Below the pieces are notes generated by a model. It was given only the letters and a program-made list of their open reading frames with translations. It did no database searches and was not told the origin of the DNA. This document shows positions 24,702 to 31,918 of a stretch of 64,000 nucleotides of DNA, piece after piece; positions within the stretch are counted from its first letter, which is position 1, and each line of letters starts with the position of its first letter. The translations under genes were made by a program, and so were the position numbers. Source of the stretch: CAYUQT01 sp964446835 (GTDB taxonomy: Bacteria; Planctomycetota; Phycisphaerae; UBA1845; JAFGLZ01). The DNA is taken from contig CAYUQT010000016.1 in NCBI GenBank assembly GCA_964446835.1, forward strand, positions 1 through 64,000, given 5' to 3'.

Positions 24702-25994
24702 TCATGCTTGGGCTCGGCTTCGGTTCTTTCTGAGCCTGCTATTGAAAGCTGCCTGGAGGTCCGGACTGTCGAGGACACTCGTCAGCCATTCAATCACCGG
24801 TTTGATTTCAGGGCGCAGCGGTTGCATGTACTGTTCGGCCATCATCGAGTCTCCATGCCCAAGGAAGGTCCGAACGTCGAGGATGCCGACTCCCGGACGA
24901 TGGGCGAAGATCGTCGCACCGAGGCTTCGAAGAACATAGAAGCCACCTTTCCATTCCGTTCTGACATCAGCCCTATCGAGCAGTTTCTTCCATGCCTGAA
25001 ACAACGAATCGACGTGAACGAAGGGCGTGGGTTTCGGACCGTGGGTTCTGGTCCCGTTCTCCAACTCTTCCTTTGTCTTAACCCTTTCATGAACCAGGGG
25101 TAGGCCGTTCCTCGTAATAAACATGAGATCATCCGATGGACGAGGGTGTTCTACAAGGTATTCCTTCAGATGCGACCAGACCTGAGGCCACATTCGACCA
25201 TATCTGGAGAGGCCCGTCTTCCCACGACGCAGATCATAGGTCTCCTGATCGAAGTTGCAGGGGCGGCATCGGGCAATATCTTGATTTCCGAAACCCAGCC
25301 CGATTCCCATCCACACCCACAGTCGTTCACGTATGGTGGCCGGTTTGAGAATACGGCACAGAAGTCGTTTGTCCGGCATCCATCGTTCCCGCTGATGGCT
25401 GAATTCCCTGTACCTTCTTGTGTCTTCCCGGTCGAAATCCAGTCGTTGCTCGTAGGGACGATGCTTGGCGAAGCGAGCCAACTCCCAGAACTGAAGCTTG
25501 TGTCGCCGGACGTAGGCATCTCCGAACCCCTGATGGATAAGGTGGGAAGTCATCTGTTCATAGGCCGATTGGGTCATCAGTCTTGCGAACGGAGTCTGAT
25601 ACACCACGTCCTCGCCCCATTGTCCTTTGGCCCATGCCAGGAAGTTCTTGTGGATCCTCTCTATATCAGCATACGAGCGGATAGAGATGGAACCGGCCCG
25701 TTTGGGTTCCTGGTTGCCACGCACGCGATCCCGCTGCACCCTAAGGAAGTCGAGCATGATGGCGGGCCACGAGCCAGGAGCGAGCGTTAACAATTCATGG
25801 TGGACTTGTGCCGATCGGTCGCGGTAGAATGTTTCGAGCCAGGCGGTGTACTCGGCCTGGGAGGTTTCGTAATCGGTCGTGAATCGCTTGCGCAGGTGCT
25901 TGCCGTTGGCATCCCGGTAACAGGCGTAGTAGCGCCCCGTTGTGCGTTCGACCTTGTTCGAGAGTTTCGGTACACGATTGCGAGTTCGTGCCAT
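24702..25994 (-). CDS. Tyrosine recombinase/integrase-like protein with altered active site
   Basis: The 430-residue protein has an N-terminal AP2/SAM-like DNA-binding part (GRYYACYRDANGKHLRKRFTTDYETSQAEYTAWL), a core-binding helical domain, and a catalytic C-terminal domain with YVLRSLGATIF (second Arg box) and FLGHGDSMMAEQYM (His and presumed Tyr nucleophile). The first Arg box reads GIGLGFGNQDIARCRPC, with G where R is usual; this GFG-x-x-D form is, as I recall, found in a group of planctomycete integrases. It may be the integrase of the 10.9-24.5 kb region. Its promoter region holds four GCGACTTAAG-type repeats. Confidence 0.8.
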   Translation of the reverse strand: MARTRNRVPKLSNKVERTTGRYYACYRDANGKHLRKRFTTDYETSQAEYTAWLETFYRDRSAQVHHELLTLAPGSWPAIMLDFLRVQRDRVRGNQEPKRAGSISIRSYADIERIHKNFLAWAKGQWGEDVVYQTPFARLMTQSAYEQMTSHLIHQGFGDAYVRRHKLQFWELARFAKHRPYEQRLDFDREDTRRYREFSHQRERWMPDKRLLCRILKPATIRERLWVWMGIGLGFGNQDIARCRPCNFDQETYDLRRGKTGLSRYGRMWPQVWSHLKEYLVEHPRPSDDLMFITRNGLPLVHERVKTKEELENGTRTHGPKPTPFVHVDSLFQAWKKLLDRADVRTEWKGGFYVLRSLGATIFAHRPGVGILDVRTFLGHGDSMMAEQYMQPLRPEIKPVIEWLTSVLDSPDLQAAFNSRLRKNRSRAQA

Positions 25995-26018
25995 GCCGAA
26001 AGAGTATCAAACGAAGAC

Positions 26019-26102
26019 GGCGACTTCAAGGAAACATAGCGACTTAAGTGGCGACTTAAGGACGCTTGGAGGTAGTTTTGGACACCATGGTGGCGACTTA
26101 AG
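26019..26102. repeat. Four GCGACTTAAG-type direct repeats upstream of the integrase
   Basis: GGCGACTTCAAG (26019-26030), GCGACTTAAG (26039-26048), GGCGACTTAAG (26050-26060) and GGCGACTTAAG (26092-26102) lie between the minus-strand integrase start and the tRNA promoter. The spacing is 20, 12 and 42 bp between equivalent positions. They probably bind a regulator or serve as recombinase arm sites. Confidence 0.7.
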
Positions 26103-26130
26103 GACCATAAATCCGGTCGCATGTTCTGAG

Positions 26131-26136
26131 TATAAT
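26131..26136 (+). promoter_or_regulatory. -10 element of the tRNA-Arg promoter
   Basis: A perfect TATAAT lies 20 bp before the tRNA 5' end, giving a short leader. A matching -35 box is weak. Confidence 0.5.
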
Positions 26137-26156
26137 ATCCTTGTCTATAAGCAGTT

Positions 26157-26230
26157 GCGCCCGTAGCTCAATTGGATAGAGTGGCAGACTTCGAATCTGA
26201 AGGTTGGAGGTTCGAGCCCTCCCGGGCGCG
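26157..26230 (+). tRNA. tRNA-Arg (anticodon TCG)
   Basis: Acceptor arms GCGCCCG and CGGGCGC pair perfectly; D-arm GCTC/GAGT; anticodon arm with loop CTTCGAA giving anticodon TCG; T-arm GGAGG-TTCGAGC-CCTCC; discriminator G. The intact gene is kept on the left side of the inserted element because the element's att core repeats the 3' half. Confidence 0.95.
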
Positions 26231-27955
26231 GTGAGTATCACAAGGCGATTGGCCTGAGAAATCGCGGTTTTCCCAAGGAATCCCGCGATTTTTCATGCGC
26301 TCCACACTGTCGGTCCGGGTCGTTGCAACCCTTCCCATCTTGCCAACAAATGACATGGTTTGCACCGAATCGCCTGTGGTAGGTGCAAACTCTGGTGCAA
26401 ACTTTTCATTGCCGTTTCCGCCGTTTAGAAACGGTGCCTGATCTGTGGTCCCTGTCGCCTTCATCGCAGTCGTTTCGGATTCGCTCGGCACGGTCAACGG
26501 GAGCCTTGGCAGGGTTTCAAGAGCCCCGGCAACGTCCAGAAGCTTCGCGTCGGTGTACACGTTGGCCGTCAACTTCGGGTCGGAATGCCGCATCGCCTCT
26601 TGAGCCGTCCGAAGTGAAACCCCGCCCTTGCTCAGCAACGTGCCGAATGTCTTCCTCATGGCGTGAACATCGGCCACCCATCCCCGGCCATCCTTCTTGG
26701 GGATACCCGCTGCCGCCAGGTCCCGATTCAGAATCTTGTCCAACCCGTCCGGCACGTTGAACAGCGGCATGTCTGGGGGCAAGGCTTCCCTAAAGGGCCC
26801 CACAAAGCGTTTAGAGGGCCCGTAGAGCGTCTCCAGCTTGTCGGCCAGCCATTGGGACAGGTCCGCCGCCAGATCGGCCCGTAGGGGCACGGCGTTGCCC
26901 TCCCCGCTCTTTTCGTCCGCCGCATTGAGCTGGATGTGTGGCATATCTCCTTCGAGCTGTACCTGCCCGACCGTCACCGATGCCAGCTCGCCCTTACGGA
27001 GTCCGGTCAAGACGAGCGTCTTGTAGACAAGGGCCCGCTCCCGGCCCGTGACTTCCAACTCGGAAATGAAGTCCGGCGAATCCTTGAGCTTGTCCCGTGC
27101 CCGTTCCACCGCCTCGCCCATCGTCTCGAAGGTTAACGGGGTGAGCTTCCACGTATCGCGCTTGCCCTTCCGCGTCTTGGGGTCTTTCGGTTCGGACTTC
27201 CGCCCGTACTCGGCAAGGGGACGATCCTGGGCAACGGACAACAGCTGGATCAGCTCGGCTTCAGTTAGGGCCCGCCGCTTCCGCCGGCAATCGGCCTTGG
27301 TGTCCGCCATAGGAACACCTGCGAACGGGTTGGACAACAACCGAGAGCTATCGGGCGACATGCACCAGTTGGCGAATGCCACCATGACACCCCGGTATGT
27401 ATTACGGGTCCTGGCGCCCATGCCTTTCGCTTTGCGGTTCACAAGCCATTGTGTCAGCTTGTCGCCCTTCAAGTCGGCCAGTCTCCCAAAACCACACCCG
27501 GCGGTCACACTTTCGAATTGCCGCTTGACGTTGGCGATGTGACGGGGGCAATTCCCCACCGCCTGAAGGTACGTCAAATAGGCCTCAAAATGCTCGCCGA
27601 TGGGTGTATCCGAATGGTTGGCGATGGCGTCTTGTGCGGCCGTCATCACCTTGGCCTTGACCAGTTGGGCCCGCCCGACCATATCGGCCAATACCGCCTT
27701 GGCGGCATCTTCATCATGGCAACCGGTGGGAACATCTTGCCGGACGATGCCTTGCCCGTCGCGGTACTTGGCGTAGTACGTTCGCGTTTCAATGACGATC
27801 CGGTCCGAGCCGTCCGTGCCGGTAGTGACGGGCGCGGTTCGGGTCTTGCCCTTCGAGGTCTTCCATCGGGCAAACCGCTCGCCTTGCCGGGTGAACAGCT
27901 CGGCTCCCGGCGGCATCGCCTTCGTGACAGTCTTGTGGTAGACGTGGCCCATCAT
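26168..27955 (-). CDS. int: Tyrosine integrase of the element
   Basis: The 595-residue protein starts in a 4-bp ATGA overlap with the XRE gene. It has an N-terminal arm-binding part (YYAKYRDGQGIVRQDVPTG), a core-binding SAM-like domain (HFEAYLTYLQAVGNCPRHIANVKRQF) and a catalytic domain with TGLRKGELASV (first Arg), VHAMRKTFGTLL (HxxR) and RHSDPKLTANVYTD (His and Tyr nucleophile). It integrates the element at the 3' end of tRNA-Arg. Its last residues (AREGSNLQPSDSKSATLSN) are encoded by the tRNA gene read backwards, with the stop inside the tRNA. In the excised circle the same frame would continue into the gene at 33963-34166, so the integrated form is probably a C-terminally altered version. 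Confidence 0.93.
   Translation of the reverse strand: MMGHVYHKTVTKAMPPGAELFTRQGERFARWKTSKGKTRTAPVTTGTDGSDRIVIETRTYYAKYRDGQGIVRQDVPTGCHDEDAAKAVLADMVGRAQLVKAKVMTAAQDAIANHSDTPIGEHFEAYLTYLQAVGNCPRHIANVKRQFESVTAGCGFGRLADLKGDKLTQWLVNRKAKGMGARTRNTYRGVMVAFANWCMSPDSSRLLSNPFAGVPMADTKADCRRKRRALTEAELIQLLSVAQDRPLAEYGRKSEPKDPKTRKGKRDTWKLTPLTFETMGEAVERARDKLKDSPDFISELEVTGRERALVYKTLVLTGLRKGELASVTVGQVQLEGDMPHIQLNAADEKSGEGNAVPLRADLAADLSQWLADKLETLYGPSKRFVGPFREALPPDMPLFNVPDGLDKILNRDLAAAGIPKKDGRGWVADVHAMRKTFGTLLSKGGVSLRTAQEAMRHSDPKLTANVYTDAKLLDVAGALETLPRLPLTVPSESETTAMKATGTTDQAPFLNGGNGNEKFAPEFAPTTGDSVQTMSFVGKMGRVATTRTDSVERMKNRGIPWENRDFSGQSPCDTHRAREGSNLQPSDSKSATLSN
26183..26230. repeat. attL core (48 bp)
   Basis: Identical to 34173-34220 over 48 bp, from the tRNA anticodon stem to the discriminator base; flanks differ on both sides. 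Confidence 0.95.
26259..26293 (+). terminator. Rho-independent terminator for tRNA-Arg supplied by the element
   Basis: AAATCGCGG (26259-26267) pairs with CCGCGATTT (26283-26291) and is followed by Ts to 26293, 29 bp after the tRNA end. It lies inside the 3' coding region of int on the other strand. Confidence 0.65.
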
Positions 27956-28164
27956 TCACCTCTGGTCCTACGGGTCCGCTTGGGCATCGTCACTTCGATG
28001 CCGAGATACGCGGCCAGCTTGTCGGCAAGGTCCAGCCGCAAGGCATGGCGTCCGGCGTAGAATCGCATCAGAGACGCCCGCTGCAAGCCCGTGGCCTTTT
28101 CGAGCTGATACCACGTCATGCCGCTTCGCTCGATTCCTAGCTTCAATGCCTCAGTCATAGTCAT
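27952..28164 (-). CDS. XRE-type HTH regulator
   Basis: The start chosen is the ATG 8 nt after GAGG, giving 70 residues; a TTG further upstream lies in the promoter. The HTH is IERSGMTWYQLEKATGLQRASLMRFYAGRHALRLDLADKLAAYLGI, a Cro/CI-like fold with Q, A and S at typical recognition positions. It overlaps int by 4 bp, so it probably controls integrase expression and its own promoter. Confidence 0.85.
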   Translation of the reverse strand: MTMTEALKLGIERSGMTWYQLEKATGLQRASLMRFYAGRHALRLDLADKLAAYLGIEVTMPKRTRRTRGE

Positions 28165-28190
28165 CGGTTCGCCCTCAGGTCCTACGGTGT

Positions 28191-28228
28191 AAGATATCAC
28201 AGAATCCGGGCGCGTCAAACGGATTCTG
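28191..28228 (-). promoter_or_regulatory. Promoter of xre-int overlapped by a 9-bp inverted repeat
   Basis: On the minus strand TTGACG (28218-28213) and TATCTT (28196-28191) are 16 bp apart. CAGAATCCG (28200-28208) and CGGATTCTG (28220-28228) form a perfect inverted repeat around the -35 box. A repressor such as the XRE protein bound here would block transcription. Confidence 0.55.
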
Positions 28229-28284
28229 TCTTTTCCTCAAGCGTACCTCATAGGCGGGTACGCATATGGTCCCTTTCTGGGATA

Positions 28285-28377
28285 CCGGACACAGCTCTGT
28301 CCGCAAGAAATGTCGCGGTTTGTCCGGTAATAGCCGGACACAGCTCTGTCCTCAAGCAACCGGACACAGCTCTGTCC
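28285..28377. repeat. Iterons: three copies of an 18-bp sequence
   Basis: CCGGACACAGCTCTGTCC occurs at 28285, 28334 and 28360, each starting position 49 and 26 bp from the previous one, with a half copy (TTGTCCGG) near 28319. Each is a near-perfect palindrome (14 of 16 inner positions). They lie directly after, and the last copies inside, the end of the winged-helix gene. This arrangement is usual for Rep-binding iterons or operators. Confidence 0.8.
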
Positions 28378-28765
28378 GGTTAGTGGGTTCCCTTTCGAGG
28401 GGGTGAACCCGATAGACTCCAGCCCCTCGAAGCAACCCGCCACGGCGTACCCTGCAAACAAGACCCCGTTTCCGAAGGCGGCCGATGCAACGCCGTACCG
28501 TCCGATCGGACACCCCGGAGCGTCGGGCGATGTCCGCTTCGGAGGTACGCGCCAAACCGTCCTTTGTGTCTCGGAACAGCACCAGCCACACGGCCATGTC
28601 GTTACGAGACAGTCCGCCCATCGTGAAATCGATGAACGTGTTGAGCACCTTGAACCGGCCCGCCGCCGTCGTGCCCTTCGGCTTGTCCGTCCGTCGGGTC
28701 TTCGATGGCTGTGGGGTCATCGGCGGCGGTTCCTGTCCAACCGGGATGATACGCGGTTCGGTCAT
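28352..28765 (-). CDS. Winged-helix DNA-binding protein (HTH_36-like), candidate Rep/regulator
   Basis: The 137-residue protein starts in an ATGA overlap with the helicase-like gene. The core is FTMGGLSRNDMAVWLVLFRDTKDGLARTSEADIARRSGVSDRTVRRCIGRLRKRGLV, a replication-initiator/HTH_36-type winged helix (SEADIARRSGVSDRTVRR is the recognition part). N-terminus is Pro-rich and basic. The end of its coding sequence is made of iteron DNA (TNRTELCPVA), so gene and binding sites overlap. It may start replication at the iterons or repress the operon. Confidence 0.8.
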   Translation of the reverse strand: MTEPRIIPVGQEPPPMTPQPSKTRRTDKPKGTTAAGRFKVLNTFIDFTMGGLSRNDMAVWLVLFRDTKDGLARTSEADIARRSGVSDRTVRRCIGRLRKRGLVCRVRRGGLLRGAGVYRVHPLEREPTNRTELCPVA

Positions 28766-29715
28766 TCGCCTTCACCCCCGTCATCGTCGGGCGCTGCGGG
28801 TGTCTTGCTCCACAGTGTGGCCAGAGCCGACAGGAGCTTGCCCCGCTCCGCAGAGTTGGCCTTGCCCTGATTCGCCGATACTGGCGTGAACCGCTGACAC
28901 GGCCGCTCGAAATGCAAGGTCATGTCGAGCGCTTCACCGTGCCTTGCCTTCAAGTGCTTGAGCGTTACATGATCATCGGTATCGGCGTCCGGCGCCAGAA
29001 TGAAGGCGTCATCGGCCCCGAATTCCAGCTCGGACGATTCGCGATAGCTGGCCAGATTCAACCCGTCCCCGGCATAGGTGCTTCGGCCTTTGGCGTCTTT
29101 CGTTCGGGCAACGGCGGCTACCACGATGACGGCCACCCCGGCATCAGCGAATTGCCGAAGATAGGACATCGTGGCATCGACCGAACCCCGGCGGTTTTCG
29201 TGTTCACCCGGCGGCGGTATGCGTTGGATGTAGTCGAGCACCAGCAACCCCGCCTCGAAGGCGTCGGCGCTGGCGGCCACGTTGGCCAGATCAAACGGCG
29301 GCCGACAGAACGCCAGCCGCTCGGCAAGCACTTCGAGCGTATTCAAGCCTTGGTCGATCCTGTCGGCGTGTTCGGCGGTCAAACGTCGATGCCGGATAGT
29401 GGAGAGGTCCACCCCGGACAGCCGCGCAAGCTGCCGATCCAGCAAGACACCCGGCGGCATTTCGATGTTGCAGACCAGAGCCCGAAGTGTCGGCGTCATG
29501 CGAAGGGCGTCTATCACCCATTGCATGGTGAGACAGGTCTTGCCCGAACCCGGAGCCCCGCCAATCAGCGTGACCAGTCCCGGCCCGATTTCGATACGCG
29601 ACAACTCGCCCGATCCGACGGGGTACAAGACGGGCCCCTTGCCGGTGAGCACATCATCCCGCCAGCCGTCCAACACGTCGGCTCCGGTCTGATAGTTTGC
29701 CTTCGGTTCATCCAT
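28762..29715 (-). CDS. DnaB/RecA-like replicative ATPase
   Basis: The start is the ATG after a GGGGG-rich ribosome site, overlapping the primase gene by 8 bp. The 317-residue protein has Walker A LIGGAPGSGKTCLTMQWV (about residue 52), then CNIEMPPGVLLDRQLARLSGVDLS, Walker B LLVLDYIQRIPP (about 160) and the loop VIVVAAVART (DnaB motif H4-like). This is the C-terminal helicase domain of DnaB/RepA type without the N-terminal primase-binding half. It probably unwinds element DNA with the neighbouring primase. Confidence 0.85.
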   Translation of the reverse strand: MDEPKANYQTGADVLDGWRDDVLTGKGPVLYPVGSGELSRIEIGPGLVTLIGGAPGSGKTCLTMQWVIDALRMTPTLRALVCNIEMPPGVLLDRQLARLSGVDLSTIRHRRLTAEHADRIDQGLNTLEVLAERLAFCRPPFDLANVAASADAFEAGLLVLDYIQRIPPPGEHENRRGSVDATMSYLRQFADAGVAVIVVAAVARTKDAKGRSTYAGDGLNLASYRESSELEFGADDAFILAPDADTDDHVTLKHLKARHGEALDMTLHFERPCQRFTPVSANQGKANSAERGKLLSALATLWSKTPAAPDDDGGEGE

Positions 29716-30685
29716 GGCCCTTGTCCCCCTTCCCGGCGTCGGCGAGCCCGCATTGAATCTGTCGCCGGACTTCCGACGGCGGCAAGCCTGAATCAAGCGC
29801 CGATTCACTCAAGAGGGCGTAGGCCAGCTCGAAGGGTGCCCCCAGCTCGCCAAGGTTTCGAGCTGCCGAGTACAGAAGCCGATGCCTATCGCCGTTGTCC
29901 GCCCCTTCGCGGATGAACTCCAGCGTTGTCCGATTGAGTGTTGCCGAGCTATTGGCGAGACGTGCCTTGACCGCTTCGGTTTGGGCGGATACTTGCCGCT
30001 CGGCTTTGGCCCACAGGTCCGCAGCCTGGTCGCTCGTCACTGCCGGCGGCTCGTATTCCACGGGGGCCGGTTGTTCGGCCAGCTTCCGCATCGCGTCAAG
30101 GGACAGCTCCATGAGGGCGTCTGTCGGCACATGCCGTTTGTGAAGGCCGGTCTTCGGGTGTCGGCTATTGGGAGCCCGAAAGGCTTGCACCTTCGCGTAG
30201 GTGCCTATGTCGATCGTCACCCCGGCGACTTCTGCGATGCCGACGGCAAAGACCTTGACGACGGCGTTGAACGCGACGGAGGGCGACGGACTCCAGGATG
30301 TTGGGATCCCGACATGAAACCCCTTGGAACCGCTGTAGAACGCCAAGAGGGCATCGTCACCGATCTTGAGCCGATCGGTGATGGTGGCCACCAGCCGCCG
30401 GGTATCGTTCAACGCGGCCTGCAAGTCGTCTTCGCGGTCCACGTCAAACCAGATAAACGGCGCCCAACACGGCCCGTCGAAACCGGCGGTACTGCCCGTC
30501 GCCTCAAGGTACTCTCGGAAGTCCGGCCCGAACGTGAACGCCGACAGGTAGGCTTCCCGGCTCAGCTCTGCCCGGTCATCGCAATCGAGGTACGCCCGGA
30601 AGGCGGCGGCCCAATCGACAAGCCGCCGCCGCTCCCGGCAATCCCCGACGATGCGAAACCCGTAGGGCATCGGGTAGGGCATCAC
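29708..30685 (-). CDS. Archaeo-eukaryotic-type primase (AEP/PrimPol-like)
   Basis: The 325-residue protein has the AEP motifs in order: FIWFDVDRED (two metal-binding Asp, about residue 80), FYSGSKGFHVGIP (Ser/Lys/Gly-x-His, about 118), and IDIGTYAKVQAFRAPNSRHPKTGLHKRHVP (third acidic residue and basic motif, about 155). The C-terminal 120 residues are helical (possible priming or helicase-contact domain). It overlaps both neighbours by 4 and 8 bp. AEP enzymes with DnaB-like partners are typical of plasmid, phage and satellite replicons. Confidence 0.87.
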   Translation of the reverse strand: MMPYPMPYGFRIVGDCRERRRLVDWAAAFRAYLDCDDRAELSREAYLSAFTFGPDFREYLEATGSTAGFDGPCWAPFIWFDVDREDDLQAALNDTRRLVATITDRLKIGDDALLAFYSGSKGFHVGIPTSWSPSPSVAFNAVVKVFAVGIAEVAGVTIDIGTYAKVQAFRAPNSRHPKTGLHKRHVPTDALMELSLDAMRKLAEQPAPVEYEPPAVTSDQAADLWAKAERQVSAQTEAVKARLANSSATLNRTTLEFIREGADNGDRHRLLYSAARNLGELGAPFELAYALLSESALDSGLPPSEVRRQIQCGLADAGKGDKGHG

Positions 30686-31203
30686 TCGGCACCCCCTTCC
30701 GTGGTCAGTTCGGCCACGTCCGCATCAAACGGTGTCGAGCTGCCCGCCTGGTCGGTGGGCGCGAAGGGGTCCACCTCCGGTTTGTCGATGCCGACAACCT
30801 CGAAGGATCGGACCCGGTTGTACTCCGCGCCGTCATCCCCCTTGCGAAGAGCCAGCTTCACCCGACACCGGATGCCCTGGGGAATCGGCGCTTCGAGCTG
30901 GTCAAGACGGGTGACGCCCAGCTTGGCCAAGTCACGTTTCGCCATCGGCAAGGCGGCCTCGCTCAGCCACACATCAAGCCAGAAGTGACGCCCGACGTGT
31001 TCGCCTTCGAGCACCTTGAACGCCAGCTTGTACCCCGGCTTGCCGCCCTTGCTGTTGAACAGCTCCCCCGATGCGACACGGGCGACGTACTCGCCAGCCG
31101 GTAGGGGCCCGAAGTCTTCGGCGGCCGTTGTGGTGTCCCACACCCGCCGCAACTTCTCCTGGTCATTGCCGATCAGGATGTCTGACAGTCGTTTTCGTTC
31201 CAT
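30682..31203 (-). CDS. DUF669-like phage/plasmid ssDNA-associated protein
   Basis: The 173-residue protein opens with FGPLPAGEYVARVASGELFNSKGGKPGYKLAFKVLEGEHVGRHFWLDVWLSEAALPMAKRDLAKLGV, matching DUF669, a beta-barrel family found next to phage recombination and replication genes and thought to bind single-stranded DNA. The acidic Pro/Asp-rich tail (EVDPFAPTDQAG ...) resembles the protein-contact tail of SSB. ATGA overlap couples it to the primase. Confidence 0.8.
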   Translation of the reverse strand: MERKRLSDILIGNDQEKLRRVWDTTTAAEDFGPLPAGEYVARVASGELFNSKGGKPGYKLAFKVLEGEHVGRHFWLDVWLSEAALPMAKRDLAKLGVTRLDQLEAPIPQGIRCRVKLALRKGDDGAEYNRVRSFEVVGIDKPEVDPFAPTDQAGSSTPFDADVAELTTEGGAE

Positions 31204-31216
31204 GGTGTGAATCCTT

Positions 31217-31582
31217 TCAACGTCCAGCTCGTTGGCGCGGGTCCGGTGATTCCGGATGAGCTTCGAGCCAGTGTTCGGCGGCGGGTCGGTCCGCCAACTT
31301 CCAGAGACTTATCATGCTGCCGTGCCGAGCCCGTCGCTCGGACGGGATGAATCCGCTTCGGGTGATGAGGCCCGCCTTAACGAGCGGCCACGGCACCATG
31401 CCCAGACATCGCGGGTCAAGGCAGTCCGGCACCTCTACAGATGCGTACACGTCATCCGCCGTCGCTCTGCCGAGACAGACCGCGAACGTCAAAAGCTTGT
31501 AGCGAGCGCACTCAAGAACCCAAGCCCGCAGAACCTTCAGAGAGACTCGCTCGGCATGTCCGGCCAACGCTTCGGAGGTCAA
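31217..31582 (-). CDS. Hypothetical protein of the replication operon
   Basis: The preferred start is a TTG 6 nt after AAGGGGG, forming a TTGA overlap with the stop of the AlpA-like gene and giving 121 residues; an upstream ATG would overlap that gene by 49 bp. The protein has helices LKVLRAWVLECARYKLLTFAVCLGRATADDVYASVE and a C-terminal SGFIPSERRARHGSMISLWKLADRPAAEHW. The middle looks like a winged-helix scaffold, but I cannot assign it. It lies 13 bp before the DUF669-like gene. Confidence 0.6.
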   Translation of the reverse strand: MTSEALAGHAERVSLKVLRAWVLECARYKLLTFAVCLGRATADDVYASVEVPDCLDPRCLGMVPWPLVKAGLITRSGFIPSERRARHGSMISLWKLADRPAAEHWLEAHPESPDPRQRAGR

Positions 31583-31797
31583 CGGACACCCCCTTGCCGG
31601 CGTGACGGGCAGCCTGCCGCAATCCATTCGTCAATCGCCTGTCGGTTCCATCGGACCAACGCGCCCAGCCGGACCGGACGCGGCATCCGAGCGGCGTCCG
31701 ACAGCCTGTAGACGTGCCGCTTGGAGCAATTGAGCTTCGCGGCCACCTGGTCAACGTCCAAAAGGTCGTTGACCGCATCTAGCAGAACTTCAACCAT
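31579..31797 (-). CDS. AlpA/excisionase-like MerR-type HTH protein
   Basis: The ATG 8 nt after GGAG gives 72 residues. The sequence LLDVDQVAAKLNCSKRHVYRLSDAARMPRPVRLGALVRWNRQAIDEWIAAGCPS is a typical HTH_17/AlpA fold. Such proteins act as excisionases or as activators of early operons in P4-like satellites. It is the first gene of the minus-strand operon and could control both excision and transcription. Confidence 0.85.
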   Translation of the reverse strand: MVEVLLDAVNDLLDVDQVAAKLNCSKRHVYRLSDAARMPRPVRLGALVRWNRQAIDEWIAAGCPSRRQGGVR

Positions 31798-31902
31798 GTG
31801 CAAGACTCCATTCAAAGCGTCACTGTCGACGTGCCCTATGCACGTCTTTCGCTTCTAGTCTTGCGTGGGAAAAGGTGTGAATCAGTTGGGCAAAAGTGCG
31901 CT

Positions 31903-31918
31903 AAAGGTGTACACCTTT
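31903..31918. promoter_or_regulatory. 16-bp perfect palindrome, operator candidate
   Basis: AAAGGTGT followed by ACACCTTT; a further AAAGGTGT half site lies at 31871. It is between the upstream gene's stop and the start of the AlpA-like operon, a position expected for a repressor or activator site. Confidence 0.6.

Noticed and set aside
10374..26150. Search by eye for att repeats of the second integrase
   Set aside because: No direct repeat longer than chance was seen; boundaries of the 10.9-24.5 kb region stay undefined.
28285..28377. Repeats considered as a small CRISPR array
   Set aside because: Spacing is uneven (31 and 8 bp between copies), copies are near-palindromic 18-mers and no cas gene is present. 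Iterons fit better.
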